From assembly GCF_002886255.1 (NCBI RefSeq), contig NZ_NJAU01000003.1, positions 1-64,000 of the forward strand: 64,000 bases of DNA, in the 5' to 3' direction. Positions 26,003 to 34,314 of this stretch are shown one piece after another; positions within the stretch are counted from its first letter, which is position 1; each line of letters begins with the position of its first letter. The notes below the pieces were generated by a model. The model was given only the letters and a program-made list of their open reading frames with translations. It did not search any database and was not told where the DNA came from. The position numbers were made by a program, and so were the translations under genes. Source of the stretch: Alteribacillus bidgolensis (GTDB taxonomy: Bacteria; Bacillota; Bacilli; Bacillales; Marinococcaceae).

Positions 26003-26831
26003 TCAAAAAACTCCTCTCATTATGATCTATCTCAAATCATAATCGATCGGAGCTACAAAAAATTGTATAAAACCGTCATTATGCTATAAACAAGAAAAGC
26101 CTGCTCCTGCACTAATTGAAAAGGACGGGATAACGTGGGGAATTGTACTTGGTTTATGAAATGCGCTTTCCATTCATAGAAACAAGACGAGTACTTTATT
26201 GAGCAATCCACCTTATACATGAAGATTTAAATTGTCTCTCTGAAGAATTATTGTCAATTCAACAAAAAACACCGATTCTTTTTATATTATACAAATGGAA
26301 GCAGTGTTTCTTCGTTTCTAACTATTATTTCCGTAAAATCTTCTCCATCGTTTTTTCCTTTGCTAACTCATCGGTCAGCTTATCTCAAATAGCGAATTTC
26401 CTGCATAGTTGGTTCTTCTATGTCTTCCACCCGTACACCGCAGACCACACCTTTGATCATTGTCCGTGAAGGATGTTTTTTGGACAATCTGGCTTTCTTC
26501 TTTCGCTACATCCAGACCGATGACTGGATTCATGTTTGTATCACTCCTCATTTTCCCATTTCGCCGGTACCTCTATCTCTCTCCCACTGGCCCGTTCGTT
26601 CTCCTCGGCTACTCATATTAAATCATGAAAAATGGCCAACCAGTAAATAACTGATTGACCTTATAATACGATATGGCCCTTTACACAAAGAATGTGCGCA
26701 ATCCTTTACTGCAGAATTGCGCCCGTTTGTTGAAGATCGATATATAAGGATTTGGCTTCACGGTTACTACTGAAAGCCCCTTTACTTTAATAAAAAATTG
26801 CTATTTAAGAGTTTCTAACTCCTTAATCAAA
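26003..26831. other. IS110 debris and small repeats
   Basis: The minus strand 26440-26538 starts MNPVIGLDVAKEESQ (IS110 N-terminus) and breaks at once; the sequence to 26250 continues as an unassigned degenerate frame. A dispersed palindromic repeat is at 26672-26738. No intact gene is present. Confidence 0.5.
26672..26738. repeat. Dispersed GCGC-type palindromic repeat
   Basis: Starts TATGGCCCTTTACACAAAG and contains GTGCGCAATCC...GAATTGCGCCCG then TTTGTTGAAGATC. Same family as 20562-20622. Confidence 0.6.
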
Positions 26832-27095
26832 CTACTTACTATTATCTTTTTTAAGGAGAGATTGATATGTTTTTCTCATTCTTATTAGTGCTAAAGAATG
26901 CCCTAAAGAAACGATAACTAAAACTCCAATAACAACCAGAGACTCCAAAAATGTTCCGTTTGCCATAATACTTATAACTATGCCAATCACTACAGCAAAA
27001 GTAATACTTGGGATTATTAAAACACTTTTGTTAACAGCAAAATCTTTATTTTTAATGTATTTTAACGAGAAAAACGTAATTACTCCAAAGATCAC
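26832..27095 (-). CDS. Small three-helix membrane protein
   Basis: About 87 residues with three hydrophobic segments (MIFGVITFFSLKYI, VLIIPSITFAVVIGIVISIMA, SLVVIGVLVIVSLGHSLALI) and a basic end IRMRKTYQSLLKKD. The frame is open upstream of 27095 without a good start or ribosome site, so the N-terminus may be truncated by the junction near 27110. No family recognised. Confidence 0.5.
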   Translation of the reverse strand: MIFGVITFFSLKYIKNKDFAVNKSVLIIPSITFAVVIGIVISIMANGTFLESLVVIGVLVIVSLGHSLALIRMRKTYQSLLKKDNSK

Positions 27096-27365
27096 AACGC
27101 AAGATACGTTATAAATTCGCGTTTTGCTGGCGATATCCCAAAAACAACAAACTACTCTTTTTCTTCCCTCTTTTCAAGGTATTTTAAATTTTTAAAGCCA
27201 AATTATCCGCTTAGTTTTTTCTTGTGAAACAAAACCAGCTAATAGTTTGTCAACATTTTTCAATAAAAACTTAAATACTTCATGCTGTACTAAAAGTAAG
27301 CATGCTAAACAACCTTCCGCTTAATCAATTCTGAAGGTTTTGTTGTATTTAGTTAGATATAGTTT

Positions 27366-27510
27366 CTAAGCTATATCTTGGAAAGTAGTCCTACTTTTTA
27401 GTAAGGCATAAATCCAGTGTAAGAGCTTATTAACACATGCAATAACTGCTACTCTGAAGGGTTTTCCTTCTTGAAGATGCTTAAATGCCATTCGATACTC
27501 TTTTAGAGTA
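27366..27510 (-). pseudogene. IS110-family transposase, C-terminal remnant
   Basis: EYRMAFKHLQEGKPFRVAV, IACVNKLLHWIYALLKSRTTFQDIA and a stop, the characteristic end of IS110-type transposases. A second remnant is at 29800-29965. Confidence 0.7.
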
Positions 27511-27512
27511 AA

Positions 27513-27710
27513 AATGACAAATATGGCGAATCTCCAAAAACAGGAGAAAATGAAAGAATAAGAGGGTTAACTAATAAGGGCAACATAGATGCTCAACAAA
27601 TAACTAATGTCTTAAAAGGCGAAGGTATTTAAGCTGTTATCTCGGGTCCATACAAGTGTTCAACCGTTAAGCATCTAGGAAACCAAGCACACCCTACTGT
27701 GAATTAAACT
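27513..27710 (+). pseudogene. Histidine phosphatase (PGAM-like) remnant
   Basis: The plus strand reads KYGESPKTGENERIRGLTNK, GNIDAQQITNVLKGEGI, a stop, then AVISGPYKCSTV. This matches the N-terminal third of a phosphoglycerate-mutase-like phosphatase. The catalytic His is lost at the IS110 junction and the gene is truncated. Bases 27711-27921 hold nothing else recognisable. Confidence 0.55.
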
Positions 27711-27921
27711 TTGATTTAAAACAACGACCTGCTATTTGGGGCTTTCTAAATAATCAAAAGTCCCAGTAGCAAAAAGGGTTTATCTTAGGTTTCGTCGAAT
27801 TGATATGCAAGGATATAGTGGGTAGTACCTACAATACCTTGCATCTGGAGGTATGTAACATGTATCAACCAATACCCCATAGGAATCAGCAACTACCCTT
27901 AGCCGGAGGTTTTGGCAGGTT

Positions 27922-28758
27922 ATGAGAACAATAAACTTTACAGTCTTACCGCCACCAAAGGTATTAAGACGCGATATTGAGTGCCTTCGAATTGCCTCTC
28001 ATACGGGTAGTGAAGCACTTAATGTTAAGGTGTGTCCGAATGGCCTTCCTGGTATTGTGTTCCATCTTTCTACCGATGCTTTAGCTGCTATAGAAAGAAT
28101 TAAGAGCCGTTCAGCACAAATCTCGGATATTCCCATACTGTTTCTACATGGACAAGGTTCGGAACCGAGTGTCATGCACTTCAGAAACAAGCCGTACACG
28201 ACAATACAAGTAGTCTTCAAGCCTCACGCGCTCTATACGCTGTTTGGTATGGATGCATCCACGCTCAACCAAGGTTTCCTATTGCCCGACCAATTTGGCG
28301 CAAAAGAGCTTGAGAGGCTGCTTTTAGCCACCAAATCAAATGCCGAACGAATCACTATGCTTGGCGAATTCCTTATCACAAAGCTGGAGCAAACGAATAA
28401 AAGGGATGAACTCATCGAGCAGGCGCTGGGTTTTATTCGTTTGCACATTTCAACTGTCAAAGTGAAAGATTTATTGTCGGCATTTCATATTTCGGAGCGT
28501 CAATTCCAGAAGCGTTTTGCCCGAGTAGTTGGCATGCCACCCCAGTTGTACATTCGAGTAAAGCGAGTGAATGAGGCACTGAGGATGATGAATACGGGGC
28601 AGTATGAACGATTTTCAGATATCGCTTACGCGCTTAACTTTTACGATCAATCGCATTTCATCAGCGACATCAAAGCGTTTTCCTGGGTTACGCCGAAAAG
28701 GATTACGAATAAGGTAAGTGAATTCCATAGCGATGAGGCCGGGTCATCGTATTTATAG
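27922..28758 (+). CDS. AraC-family transcriptional regulator
   Basis: A 278-residue activator. The N-terminal half (LPPPKVLRRDIECLRIASHTG...GIVFHL) resembles the DUF6597 ligand/oligomerisation part. The C-terminal AraC double HTH spans about 170-265 (VKVKDLLSAFHISERQFQKRFARVVGMPPQLYIRVKRVNEAL, FSDIAY, NFYDQSHFISDIKAFSWVTPKRI). It ends 82 bp before a reductase-fold gene on the same strand, its likely target. It has no obvious AGGAGG; TTAGCCGGAGG at about 27899-27909 is the probable site. Confidence 0.87.
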   Translation: MRTINFTVLPPPKVLRRDIECLRIASHTGSEALNVKVCPNGLPGIVFHLSTDALAAIERIKSRSAQISDIPILFLHGQGSEPSVMHFRNKPYTTIQVVFKPHALYTLFGMDASTLNQGFLLPDQFGAKELERLLLATKSNAERITMLGEFLITKLEQTNKRDELIEQALGFIRLHISTVKVKDLLSAFHISERQFQKRFARVVGMPPQLYIRVKRVNEALRMMNTGQYERFSDIAYALNFYDQSHFISDIKAFSWVTPKRITNKVSEFHSDEAGSSYL

Positions 28759-28840
28759 CAAAAATGACGGCTTTGTACAATTTTATATCACTCTTTCCAA
28801 TTATAATGGGTATGTAAAGATAAAGGGAAGGAGCATGACG

Positions 28841-29413
28841 ATGCGTAAAGTCAAAATGATTAACCGAGTTTCTATTGATGGTTATTTTGCCAGTCTCAAC
28901 GAAATGACTGGAGGTATGGACTGGTTCGTCCCAGACAACGACGTCGATAAAACTACTCACGAGATGGTGAAGGCAGATACGCTCATAGCAGGAAAGGCTA
29001 CTTTTGAGTTGTTCGAGGCTTCATGGCCGCCCGTTCTGTGCGATCCGAACGCCCCTAAAGAAATGAAGGCGCTGGCGCAAGAGCTGACTGACATGAGGAA
29101 AATTGTCTTCTCAGAAACGATGAAAAAGTCCGACTGGGAGAACACTGAATTTTATAGTGGCGATATCACTGAAGTTGTGAAGAAGCTAAAGGAAGAAGAT
29201 GGATCTGACATTCTCATCATGGGCAGTGGCACCGTCGTGCAGCAACTTACTAAAGCCGGGCTCATAGACGAGTATGTGTTCATTGTGACACCAGTCATCG
29301 CTAGCGGAGGAAAGCAACTTTTCAAAGAGGTTAATCAAAACGAGCTTACGTTCCTCAAAGCCAAGAGCTTTGATTCTGGCAACGTGCTGCTGCACTACGC
29401 TGTTGCTGAATAG
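28841..29413 (+). CDS. Dihydrofolate reductase-fold (RibD C-terminal domain) protein
   Basis: About 190 residues: MRKVKMINRVSIDGYFASLN, TLIAGKATFELFEASWP, KIVFSETMKKSDWENTEFY, DILIMGSGTVVQQLTKAGLIDEYVF. It belongs to the same broad family as the gene at 21809 but to a different subgroup. I choose the ATG at 28841 because AAGGAG (28828-28833) is seven bases upstream; the ATG at 28835 is too close, and an open frame reaching 28718 overlaps the AraC gene without a ribosome site. Substrate unknown; NADPH-dependent reduction is likely. Confidence 0.83.
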   Translation: MRKVKMINRVSIDGYFASLNEMTGGMDWFVPDNDVDKTTHEMVKADTLIAGKATFELFEASWPPVLCDPNAPKEMKALAQELTDMRKIVFSETMKKSDWENTEFYSGDITEVVKKLKEEDGSDILIMGSGTVVQQLTKAGLIDEYVFIVTPVIASGGKQLFKEVNQNELTFLKAKSFDSGNVLLHYAVAE

Positions 29414-30121
29414 TTCACGGTATGCTGATAGAACCTTGCCTGTGGTAGCCGAGTGCTCCCGCGGGCATATTCAAAAAAGTCTTTTAGAATAAGTTACCAT
29501 GAATACGAAAAACACGTTCATGGAATTTTTACCTAAAACCCGGAACAAGGGAAGTTTAATCAAAAACTGCTTTGGGAGGGAGCGATCGTACTAGCCCTGG
29601 AAGTTGTATTCTTTAACTGCGGGTCATTTAGGCAACAGATAATAATTTGTTCAGCAATACCAGCTAATAGAAGGTCAATAGGTAGGACTAAAAAAGTTAA
29701 AAAAGTCATGTTACAATAAATTGCGCATGCTAAATAAGCTTCAAACATGTCGATTTTAAGTTTTTCCTTAATTGGTTTTTCATGGAAATTAATATACCTT
29801 AAATGCCTCTTTACGTTTTAATAATGCATAATCCAATGAAGGAGCTTGTTGGAACAAGCAATAATAGCTACTTTATGTGGCTTTCCCTCTTCACGCTTTT
29901 TATCATAGTAGGCTTTTAGTTTTGGATAGCGATTTTTTGTGGTTCCACATTGCACAGCGGTATAAATCGACTACTCCTTTTTTTTCTACTCATGCCCCGT
30001 TTGTTTATTAAAGCACTACACTACATTTAATAAGACTTTAGCTGTTTAAGTATAGCTCTCCAGTGGTTTAGGTAAAGCAAATGTCCTTCCTTTGGATAGA
30101 AATAGGCCTCGGAATTTCTTA
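29414..30121. other. Gene-free stretch with an IS110 remnant
   Basis: On the minus strand, 29800-29965 reads IYTAVQCGTTKNRYPKLKAYYDKKREE, GKPHKVAIIACSNKLLHWI: an IS110 transposase end, with one T missing near 29830. The rest holds no recognisable gene. Confidence 0.55.
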
Positions 30122-30787
30122 TTACTTTGTTACTTCAAAAACCATTATATATTTCGACCATCTAGATTGAAGATTTCTTTGTTCAATTTTTCTAAACCCA
30201 ACATCTCGAAGTATTTTTTGAAATTTATCTTCTTCGAACAGATTTGTTTTCCACCATAGCTTGCCAGTTAGGTTGGTAACAAAGTTGCGTCTTGTAATAA
30301 AGATTAACATTTTACCTTCTTCTTTAAGTAATTGTTTTAAGTTTACTAAAGCATTACTAATCTGTTCTTTGGGGATATACTCCAATAATGCTGATGAAAT
30401 AATAAGGTCATATTCGTTCCAGTTATTTGGTAGTGAATCGAGATTTAAAACATCAGCCCTAGCTAATTCTATATTATTTAGTCCTTCTTCCGTTATTTGC
30501 TTTTGAAATATATCTAACATACCTTGAGTAAGGTCAAAAGCATTAAACACTAACTCATCGTATCCTAATTCATTTACAATTTTATTGAGAGTTCTTGTAA
30601 TAACTCCTGTTCCACACCCAGCGTCTAAAACCTTTAATTGCGATTTTAAATAATTATAGTTCCTAAAAAAAGTATAAAGTTCTTTACCCCAACCTAGTCG
30701 ATTAACATACAAAGATTCATATGTTAATGCCCTCTTTGTATATAATTTCTCAACCTTACCACTATTCTCCATCTGATTATCTTTCAT
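30122..30787 (-). CDS. SAM-dependent methyltransferase
   Basis: A 221-residue class I methyltransferase: motif I LKVLDAGCGTGVITRTL (about 51-67), an acidic residue in VFNAFDLTQGM, motif II/III region YDLIISSALLEYIPKEQI and KEEGKMLIFITRR. The substrate cannot be read. It stands alone with AAAGGGG before the start; bases 30788-31096 upstream hold only promoter-like AT-rich sequence. Confidence 0.85.
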   Translation of the reverse strand: MKDNQMENSGKVEKLYTKRALTYESLYVNRLGWGKELYTFFRNYNYLKSQLKVLDAGCGTGVITRTLNKIVNELGYDELVFNAFDLTQGMLDIFQKQITEEGLNNIELARADVLNLDSLPNNWNEYDLIISSALLEYIPKEQISNALVNLKQLLKEEGKMLIFITRRNFVTNLTGKLWWKTNLFEEDKFQKILRDVGFRKIEQRNLQSRWSKYIMVFEVTK

Positions 30788-31096
30788 AGAATCCCCTTTT
30801 CATTCACCTTATTTTTCTTCCGTAAAAATCACTTCTCTTTTAATACGTACGAACTTTAGTAAAAATGATTTCATTAAACTAATCTTCTTCAACTATTCTG
30901 CCTCGCTTAAGTGTAACACTTCACAAACAACCTTTAATTAATAGTCTTACTCCAACTATTTCTTCAAGAATATGGCCCTATTACGTAACAACATACAAAG
31001 GTTTTTATCCATGTTTTTGCAATTATCGATTGGTTCTTTATTAATTATCAAACTTTATTTTTAATCAATACGTTAGTAAAAAACGAATCTTTAAAT

Positions 31097-31131
31097 AAAA
31101 AACCTTCCGTAAGATCAACGGAAGGTTTTTT
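31097..31131. terminator. Terminator
   Basis: AAAAACCTTCCGT/ACGGAAGGTTTTT stem with a seven-base loop, immediately after the stop of the remnant gene at 31130-31359 (minus strand). Confidence 0.75.
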
Positions 31132-31359
31132 ACTCCTTTTCAGCAAAGTACTTTTTAACTCTTTCCTTTAACTTATCAGCACCAAACGCCTCTTCATATT
31201 GATATAGGGCATGTTGGATTTTGATTCCGCAATCATCTTTCTTGTATCAGTATTAGACAATTTATTGATTAATTGCTCAACAACGTCACGCATCAGAGCC
31301 GTCCTGGTAACACCCTTATTCTCCTGTACATATCCGTCCAGTTTATCAAAGGCTTCGGA
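31130..31359 (-). pseudogene. Unknown gene fragment cut by an IS3 element
   Basis: Reads SEAFDKLDGYVQENKGVTRT, ALMRDVVEQLINKLSNTDTRKMIAES, a shift, then IKIQHALYQYEEAFGADKLKERVKKYFAEKE. The helical, ribbon-helix-helix-like start suggests a small DNA-binding protein, but the family is not certain. Upstream of SEAF the frame runs into the end of the IS, which happens to encode LTGCSS and so mimics a lipoprotein signal. Confidence 0.5.
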
Positions 31360-31404
31360 TGAACTGCACCCCGTCAAGTAGACAGTAGAAATAATAAAAA
31401 GGAT

Positions 31405-32319
31405 CTAAGCGGCTTTACTCCTATATTCCATAGGGGTAAGGTCGTTTAATCGTTTTTGTAGCCGTTCGTGATTATAAAAGTGTATATAGTCATCGATAGC
31501 TTGTTGTAACTCGTCAAACGTTTTGTACTTATGTAAATAATACTTCTCACACTTTAGCGTACCCCAAAAAGATTCCATCGGTCCGTTATCAATGAATTTC
31601 CCCACCCGTGACATACTGGGCTCTATTTCTGCTTTTTGAAGCAATCGTTTAAATCCATGAGAAGTGTATTGAAAGCCGCGATCACTATGGAGAAGGGGGG
31701 CTGCATCGGGAAAGGCCTGGGTCGCCTGATTTAAAGTTTCAAAGACTAATGGATTGTTATTGGTCGTACTTAAGACATAGCTCACAATCGATCCATCATG
31801 CAAATCAAGAATGGCACTAAGATAAGCCTTGTGAGCCGAACCATATTTGAATTCGGTTACATCCGTCACCCATTTTTCATTCGGTTGATCGGCCGTAAAT
31901 TCCCGATTGAGGACATTCTCAGCGATGTGTTGGGGATTTGACTTCCCATACTGCTTTTTCTTTCGACGAATCATCGATTGCAGGCCAGCGATGACCATTA
32001 AGCGGTAGATCCTTTTTTCATTTAAAGGCATCTGGAACACCCTTCGCATATTCATCGTCATCCTGCGATACCCATAGATCCCTTCCACTTTCTGATGCAG
32101 CTCGTTCATTTCCACCAGGATCGTTTGATTGAGTTGTTCATTTTCCGTAGGGGTGCGGTTCTTCCACTTGTAATACGCAGAGCGGGCAATGTCCGCCACG
32201 TCACATAATAAAGAAATGGACAGATGCTCCGATTGATGAATTTCTTCAATGGCTAAATAGGTATCTTCGGCACGAACCTGGTTTATTCTCGCCTCCTTTC
32301 GATTTCTTCCAACTTTTTT
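31405..32319 (-). CDS. IS3 transposase OrfB (DDE integrase)
   Basis: The integrase part: HTH_21-like ADIARSAYYKWKN, GIYGYRRMTMNMRR, NREFTADQPNEKWVTDVTEF (first D), PLLHSDRGFQYTS (second D) and KFIDNGPMESFWGTLKCE (E). Its frame is entered by -1 slippage from orfA at A6G, continuing NRKEARINQVRAED before the first ATG-like start at 32199. It appears intact. Confidence 0.85.
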   Translation of the reverse strand, partial: KKVGRNRKEARINQVRAEDTYLAIEEIHQSEHLSISLLCDVADIARSAYYKWKNRTPTENEQLNQTILVEMNELHQKVEGIYGYRRMTMNMRRVFQMPLNEKRIYRLMVIAGLQSMIRRKKKQYGKSNPQHIAENVLNREFTADQPNEKWVTDVTEFKYGSAHKAYLSAILDLHDGSIVSYVLSTTNNNPLVFETLNQATQAFPDAAPLLHSDRGFQYTSHGFKRLLQKAEIEPSMSRVGKFIDNGPMESFWGTLKCEKYYLHKYKTFDELQQAIDDYIHFYNHERLQKRLNDLTPMEYRSKAA

Positions 32320-32963
32320 AACAATGCATTCTCCGCACGTAGCCGTTCATTATCTTTTTCCAGTTTCTTCATCTGTAATGCCGTTTTTTCTTCTGAAGTG
32401 AGTTCGGCTTCCGGCTTCACTCTCCCACGTCGATCTCTAAGGGCATCTTCTCCCCCTTCTTCGTATTTCTTGGTCCATTGATGCACTTGTTGATAGGACA
32501 CGTTATACCGTTCAGCGATGCCTTGATAGTCTTTATTATTCTCCATGCAATCTCTGGCAATGAAAATTCTTTCTTCTAGTTTGGTTGTTCTTCCTTTGGT
32601 CATTGGACGATTCACTCTTTTCCCCGTGGTTTTCACGTCTTTTTGACCATTATACTGCTTTATCCACGTTCCCAAAACCGACTGGCTAGATATCCCGTAA
32701 CGAATAATAATCTCCGCAAGAGAATACTTCCCCGAGAGATAGTCATGAACCGCCTGTAATTTTGTTTCTTTCAAATAGGTTGTCCAGCTTTTGGAAGGTT
32801 GTAAGCCTTCGAGGCCCAGATGATTGTACTTATTTCTCCAATCTTTAAAGGTAGATAAGCTAATCTGATACTGTTCTATGACTTCTTTGATGGAAAAATT
32901 CCCTTTTTCATAAGCTTGGATCACTTCAAGCTTTTCTTGTGCACTAAACTTACTTTTCGCCAT
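32283..32963 (-). CDS. IS3 transposase OrfA (HTH protein)
   Basis: A 226-residue DNA-binding subunit with three HTH units: KFSAQEKLEVIQAYEKGNFSIKEVIEQYQIS, KLQAVHDYLSGKYSLAEIIIRYGIS and IARDCMENNKDYQGIAERYNVS, then a leucine-zipper-like coiled coil (LQMKKLEKDNERLRAENALLKKLEE) that pairs with the OrfAB fusion. Complete. Confidence 0.85.
   Translation of the reverse strand: MAKSKFSAQEKLEVIQAYEKGNFSIKEVIEQYQISLSTFKDWRNKYNHLGLEGLQPSKSWTTYLKETKLQAVHDYLSGKYSLAEIIIRYGISSQSVLGTWIKQYNGQKDVKTTGKRVNRPMTKGRTTKLEERIFIARDCMENNKDYQGIAERYNVSYQQVHQWTKKYEEGGEDALRDRRGRVKPEAELTSEEKTALQMKKLEKDNERLRAENALLKKLEEIERRRE
32313..32319 (-). promoter_or_regulatory. -1 ribosomal frameshift site
   Basis: AAAAAAG on the minus strand, in frame as TTA AAA AAG, near the end of orfA. 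Slipping back one base gives a continuous OrfAB fusion, as is standard for IS3 elements. Confidence 0.75.
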
Positions 32964-33104
32964 AAAAAATACTCCCCCTCAAGGTCAAACAGATTTTTTA
33001 TTTCATCTGTCTACCTTTTGGGGAGCATATCAGAGGTTAGGAGGAGGTTTTTTTATTTTCTACACAAGATGAAAACGGATGAATGGGATATTCAACGAAG
33101 CATA

Positions 33105-33170
33105 GAGAAACCCATGCTTCAAAAAAGCGTGGGTTTCTCGACAATCTGACGCCTCAAAGGCGTTTTTTTT
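33105..33170. terminator. Two consecutive hairpins
   Basis: GAGAAACCCATGCTT/AAGCGTGGGTTTCTC (33105-33139), then ACGCCT/AGGCGT with eight T (33149-33170). The second is a good plus-strand terminator. Bases 33171-33378 hold no other gene. Confidence 0.65.
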
Positions 33171-33378
33171 CTAGGGGGTGTACAAGCGAAGCTGTTACCA
33201 GGGGGAAAGTAGATGGATTTTATTAACACATGATTTTTTCATCATAAGCTGTATACTCTACAGCTTAAGCCGATTCTTCGGCTGTTGATTGTAATATAGT
33301 TTTTGTCTATTAACCTAAGAATCTTTTTTTTTCAGACTTTCTAACTCCTTCAAACCATTTTCTCTAAAGTGTTCTAAT

Positions 33379-33480
33379 CTATTTCCTTGTAGACTTAACT
33401 ACTAAGAATACAACACTTATAATTATTACTAATACCAACAAAGTAATTAATATATTAGGAATATTGAAAGACGTCAGCAT
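33379..33480 (-). CDS. 33-residue single-helix membrane peptide
   Basis: MLTSFNIPNILITLLVLVIII then SVVFLVVKSTRK: one transmembrane helix and a basic end. AGGAGG lies nine bases before the ATG. It is downstream of the secreted protein gene on the same strand, separated by a terminator. Not a named family. Confidence 0.55.
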   Translation of the reverse strand: MLTSFNIPNILITLLVLVIIISVVFLVVKSTRK

Positions 33481-33518
33481 AATAAAGCCTCCTATTTACA
33501 ACTCATTTAAAAATTAAC

Positions 33519-33558
33519 ATAAAAAGCCTCCCACTTCATTAAGTCGAAGGCTTTTTAT
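33519..33558 (-). terminator. Terminator of the secreted-protein gene
   Basis: AAAAAGCCTcccACTT/AAGTcgAAGGCTTTTT, an interrupted stem with a T run on either strand, 13 bp after the stop. Confidence 0.65.
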
Positions 33559-33570
33559 AAAAATTAGTCT

Positions 33571-34194
33571 TTATAGACCACTTACTGTTACGTCAAATGA
33601 TCTATTACCATCATGATAAATAGTAGATTTGATCACTTGAGAATAGTAAACAACATGAGCACTATAATCTTCTGAAAAATAGGAATAACAACTTTGTTCA
33701 TTACTACATGAACGTGAATCATTTTTACTATAAACTTTTAAAAGACCCCCACTACCAACAGTTCCATAAGCTGTATGAGTATGTTCATTAGTTATTTTGT
33801 CAGCAGTTCCAGAATTCATAGCAGCAGTCATTGAGATTTTATACGATTGACTAATATATCCTTGATTTAAAGTGTATGTACCTAAAACAGCGGCACTTTC
33901 ATTACTATTTGGCGCACTCCCAGTTCCATAAAATGTTTCTGAACTTGTTTCTTGACTTGATGATTGTACCATGTCAACAGATGTTTCTTCTGGTTGTGTG
34001 ACGTTTGCATACTTTTTAATAAATTCTGCGTCTTCTTCGCTTAATTCTTCGTTTACATCGTATGTAGAATCAATTTCCTCGAATTTTTCCGCAATCTGTT
34101 CCTCTGTTAAATTTTCTTCTGCAAGAGTAGTTAGATTTCCCATAGTAAGGTATACAACGGATGTTAAAACAAATGCAAAAAGAATTTGTCTCAA
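33571..34194 (-). CDS. Secreted protein of unknown function
   Basis: A 207-residue protein with a signal peptide (MRQILFAFVLTSVVYLTMGNLTTLAEE, cleavage near 26). An acidic linker (EELSEEDAEFIKKYANV) follows, then a Ser/Thr-rich stretch and a beta-rich domain with one Cys pair (SRSCSNEQSCYSYF). No catalytic motif is visible. An AGGAGG site lies upstream. It sits just beside the left end of the IS4-type element. Confidence 0.7.
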   Translation of the reverse strand: MRQILFAFVLTSVVYLTMGNLTTLAEENLTEEQIAEKFEEIDSTYDVNEELSEEDAEFIKKYANVTQPEETSVDMVQSSSQETSSETFYGTGSAPNSNESAAVLGTYTLNQGYISQSYKISMTAAMNSGTADKITNEHTHTAYGTVGSGGLLKVYSKNDSRSCSNEQSCYSYFSEDYSAHVVYYSQVIKSTIYHDGNRSFDVTVSGL

Positions 34195-34314
34195 AATAAT
34201 ACCTCCTTTTAATTTTATAACATCTTGTAAAATAAATGCAATATAATAGTAATCATTAATCCAAAATATGTAAACATTATTACTAGCATTTTTCTAACGC
34301 TAAGGAATCATTTT

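Larger units (their letters stand above)
31360..33032 (-). mobile_element. Complete IS3-family insertion sequence (about 1.67 kb)
   Basis: Terminal inverted repeats: left TGAACTGCACCCCGTCAAG then TAGACAG (31360-31385), and right, read on the minus strand, TGATATGCTCCCCAAAAGG then TAGACAG (33032 down). It contains orfA and orfB with a slippery A6G at 32313-32319. I see no clear target duplication. It truncates the gene at 31130-31359. Confidence 0.85.

Noticed and set aside
31168..31377. A small lipoprotein with lipobox LTGC
   Set aside because: The signal part is encoded by the IS3 terminal repeat, so it is a junction artefact.
33000..33300. A riboswitch or attenuator in the hairpin-rich stretch after the IS3 element
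   Set aside because: The hairpins are simple terminators and no conserved riboswitch core could be recognised.
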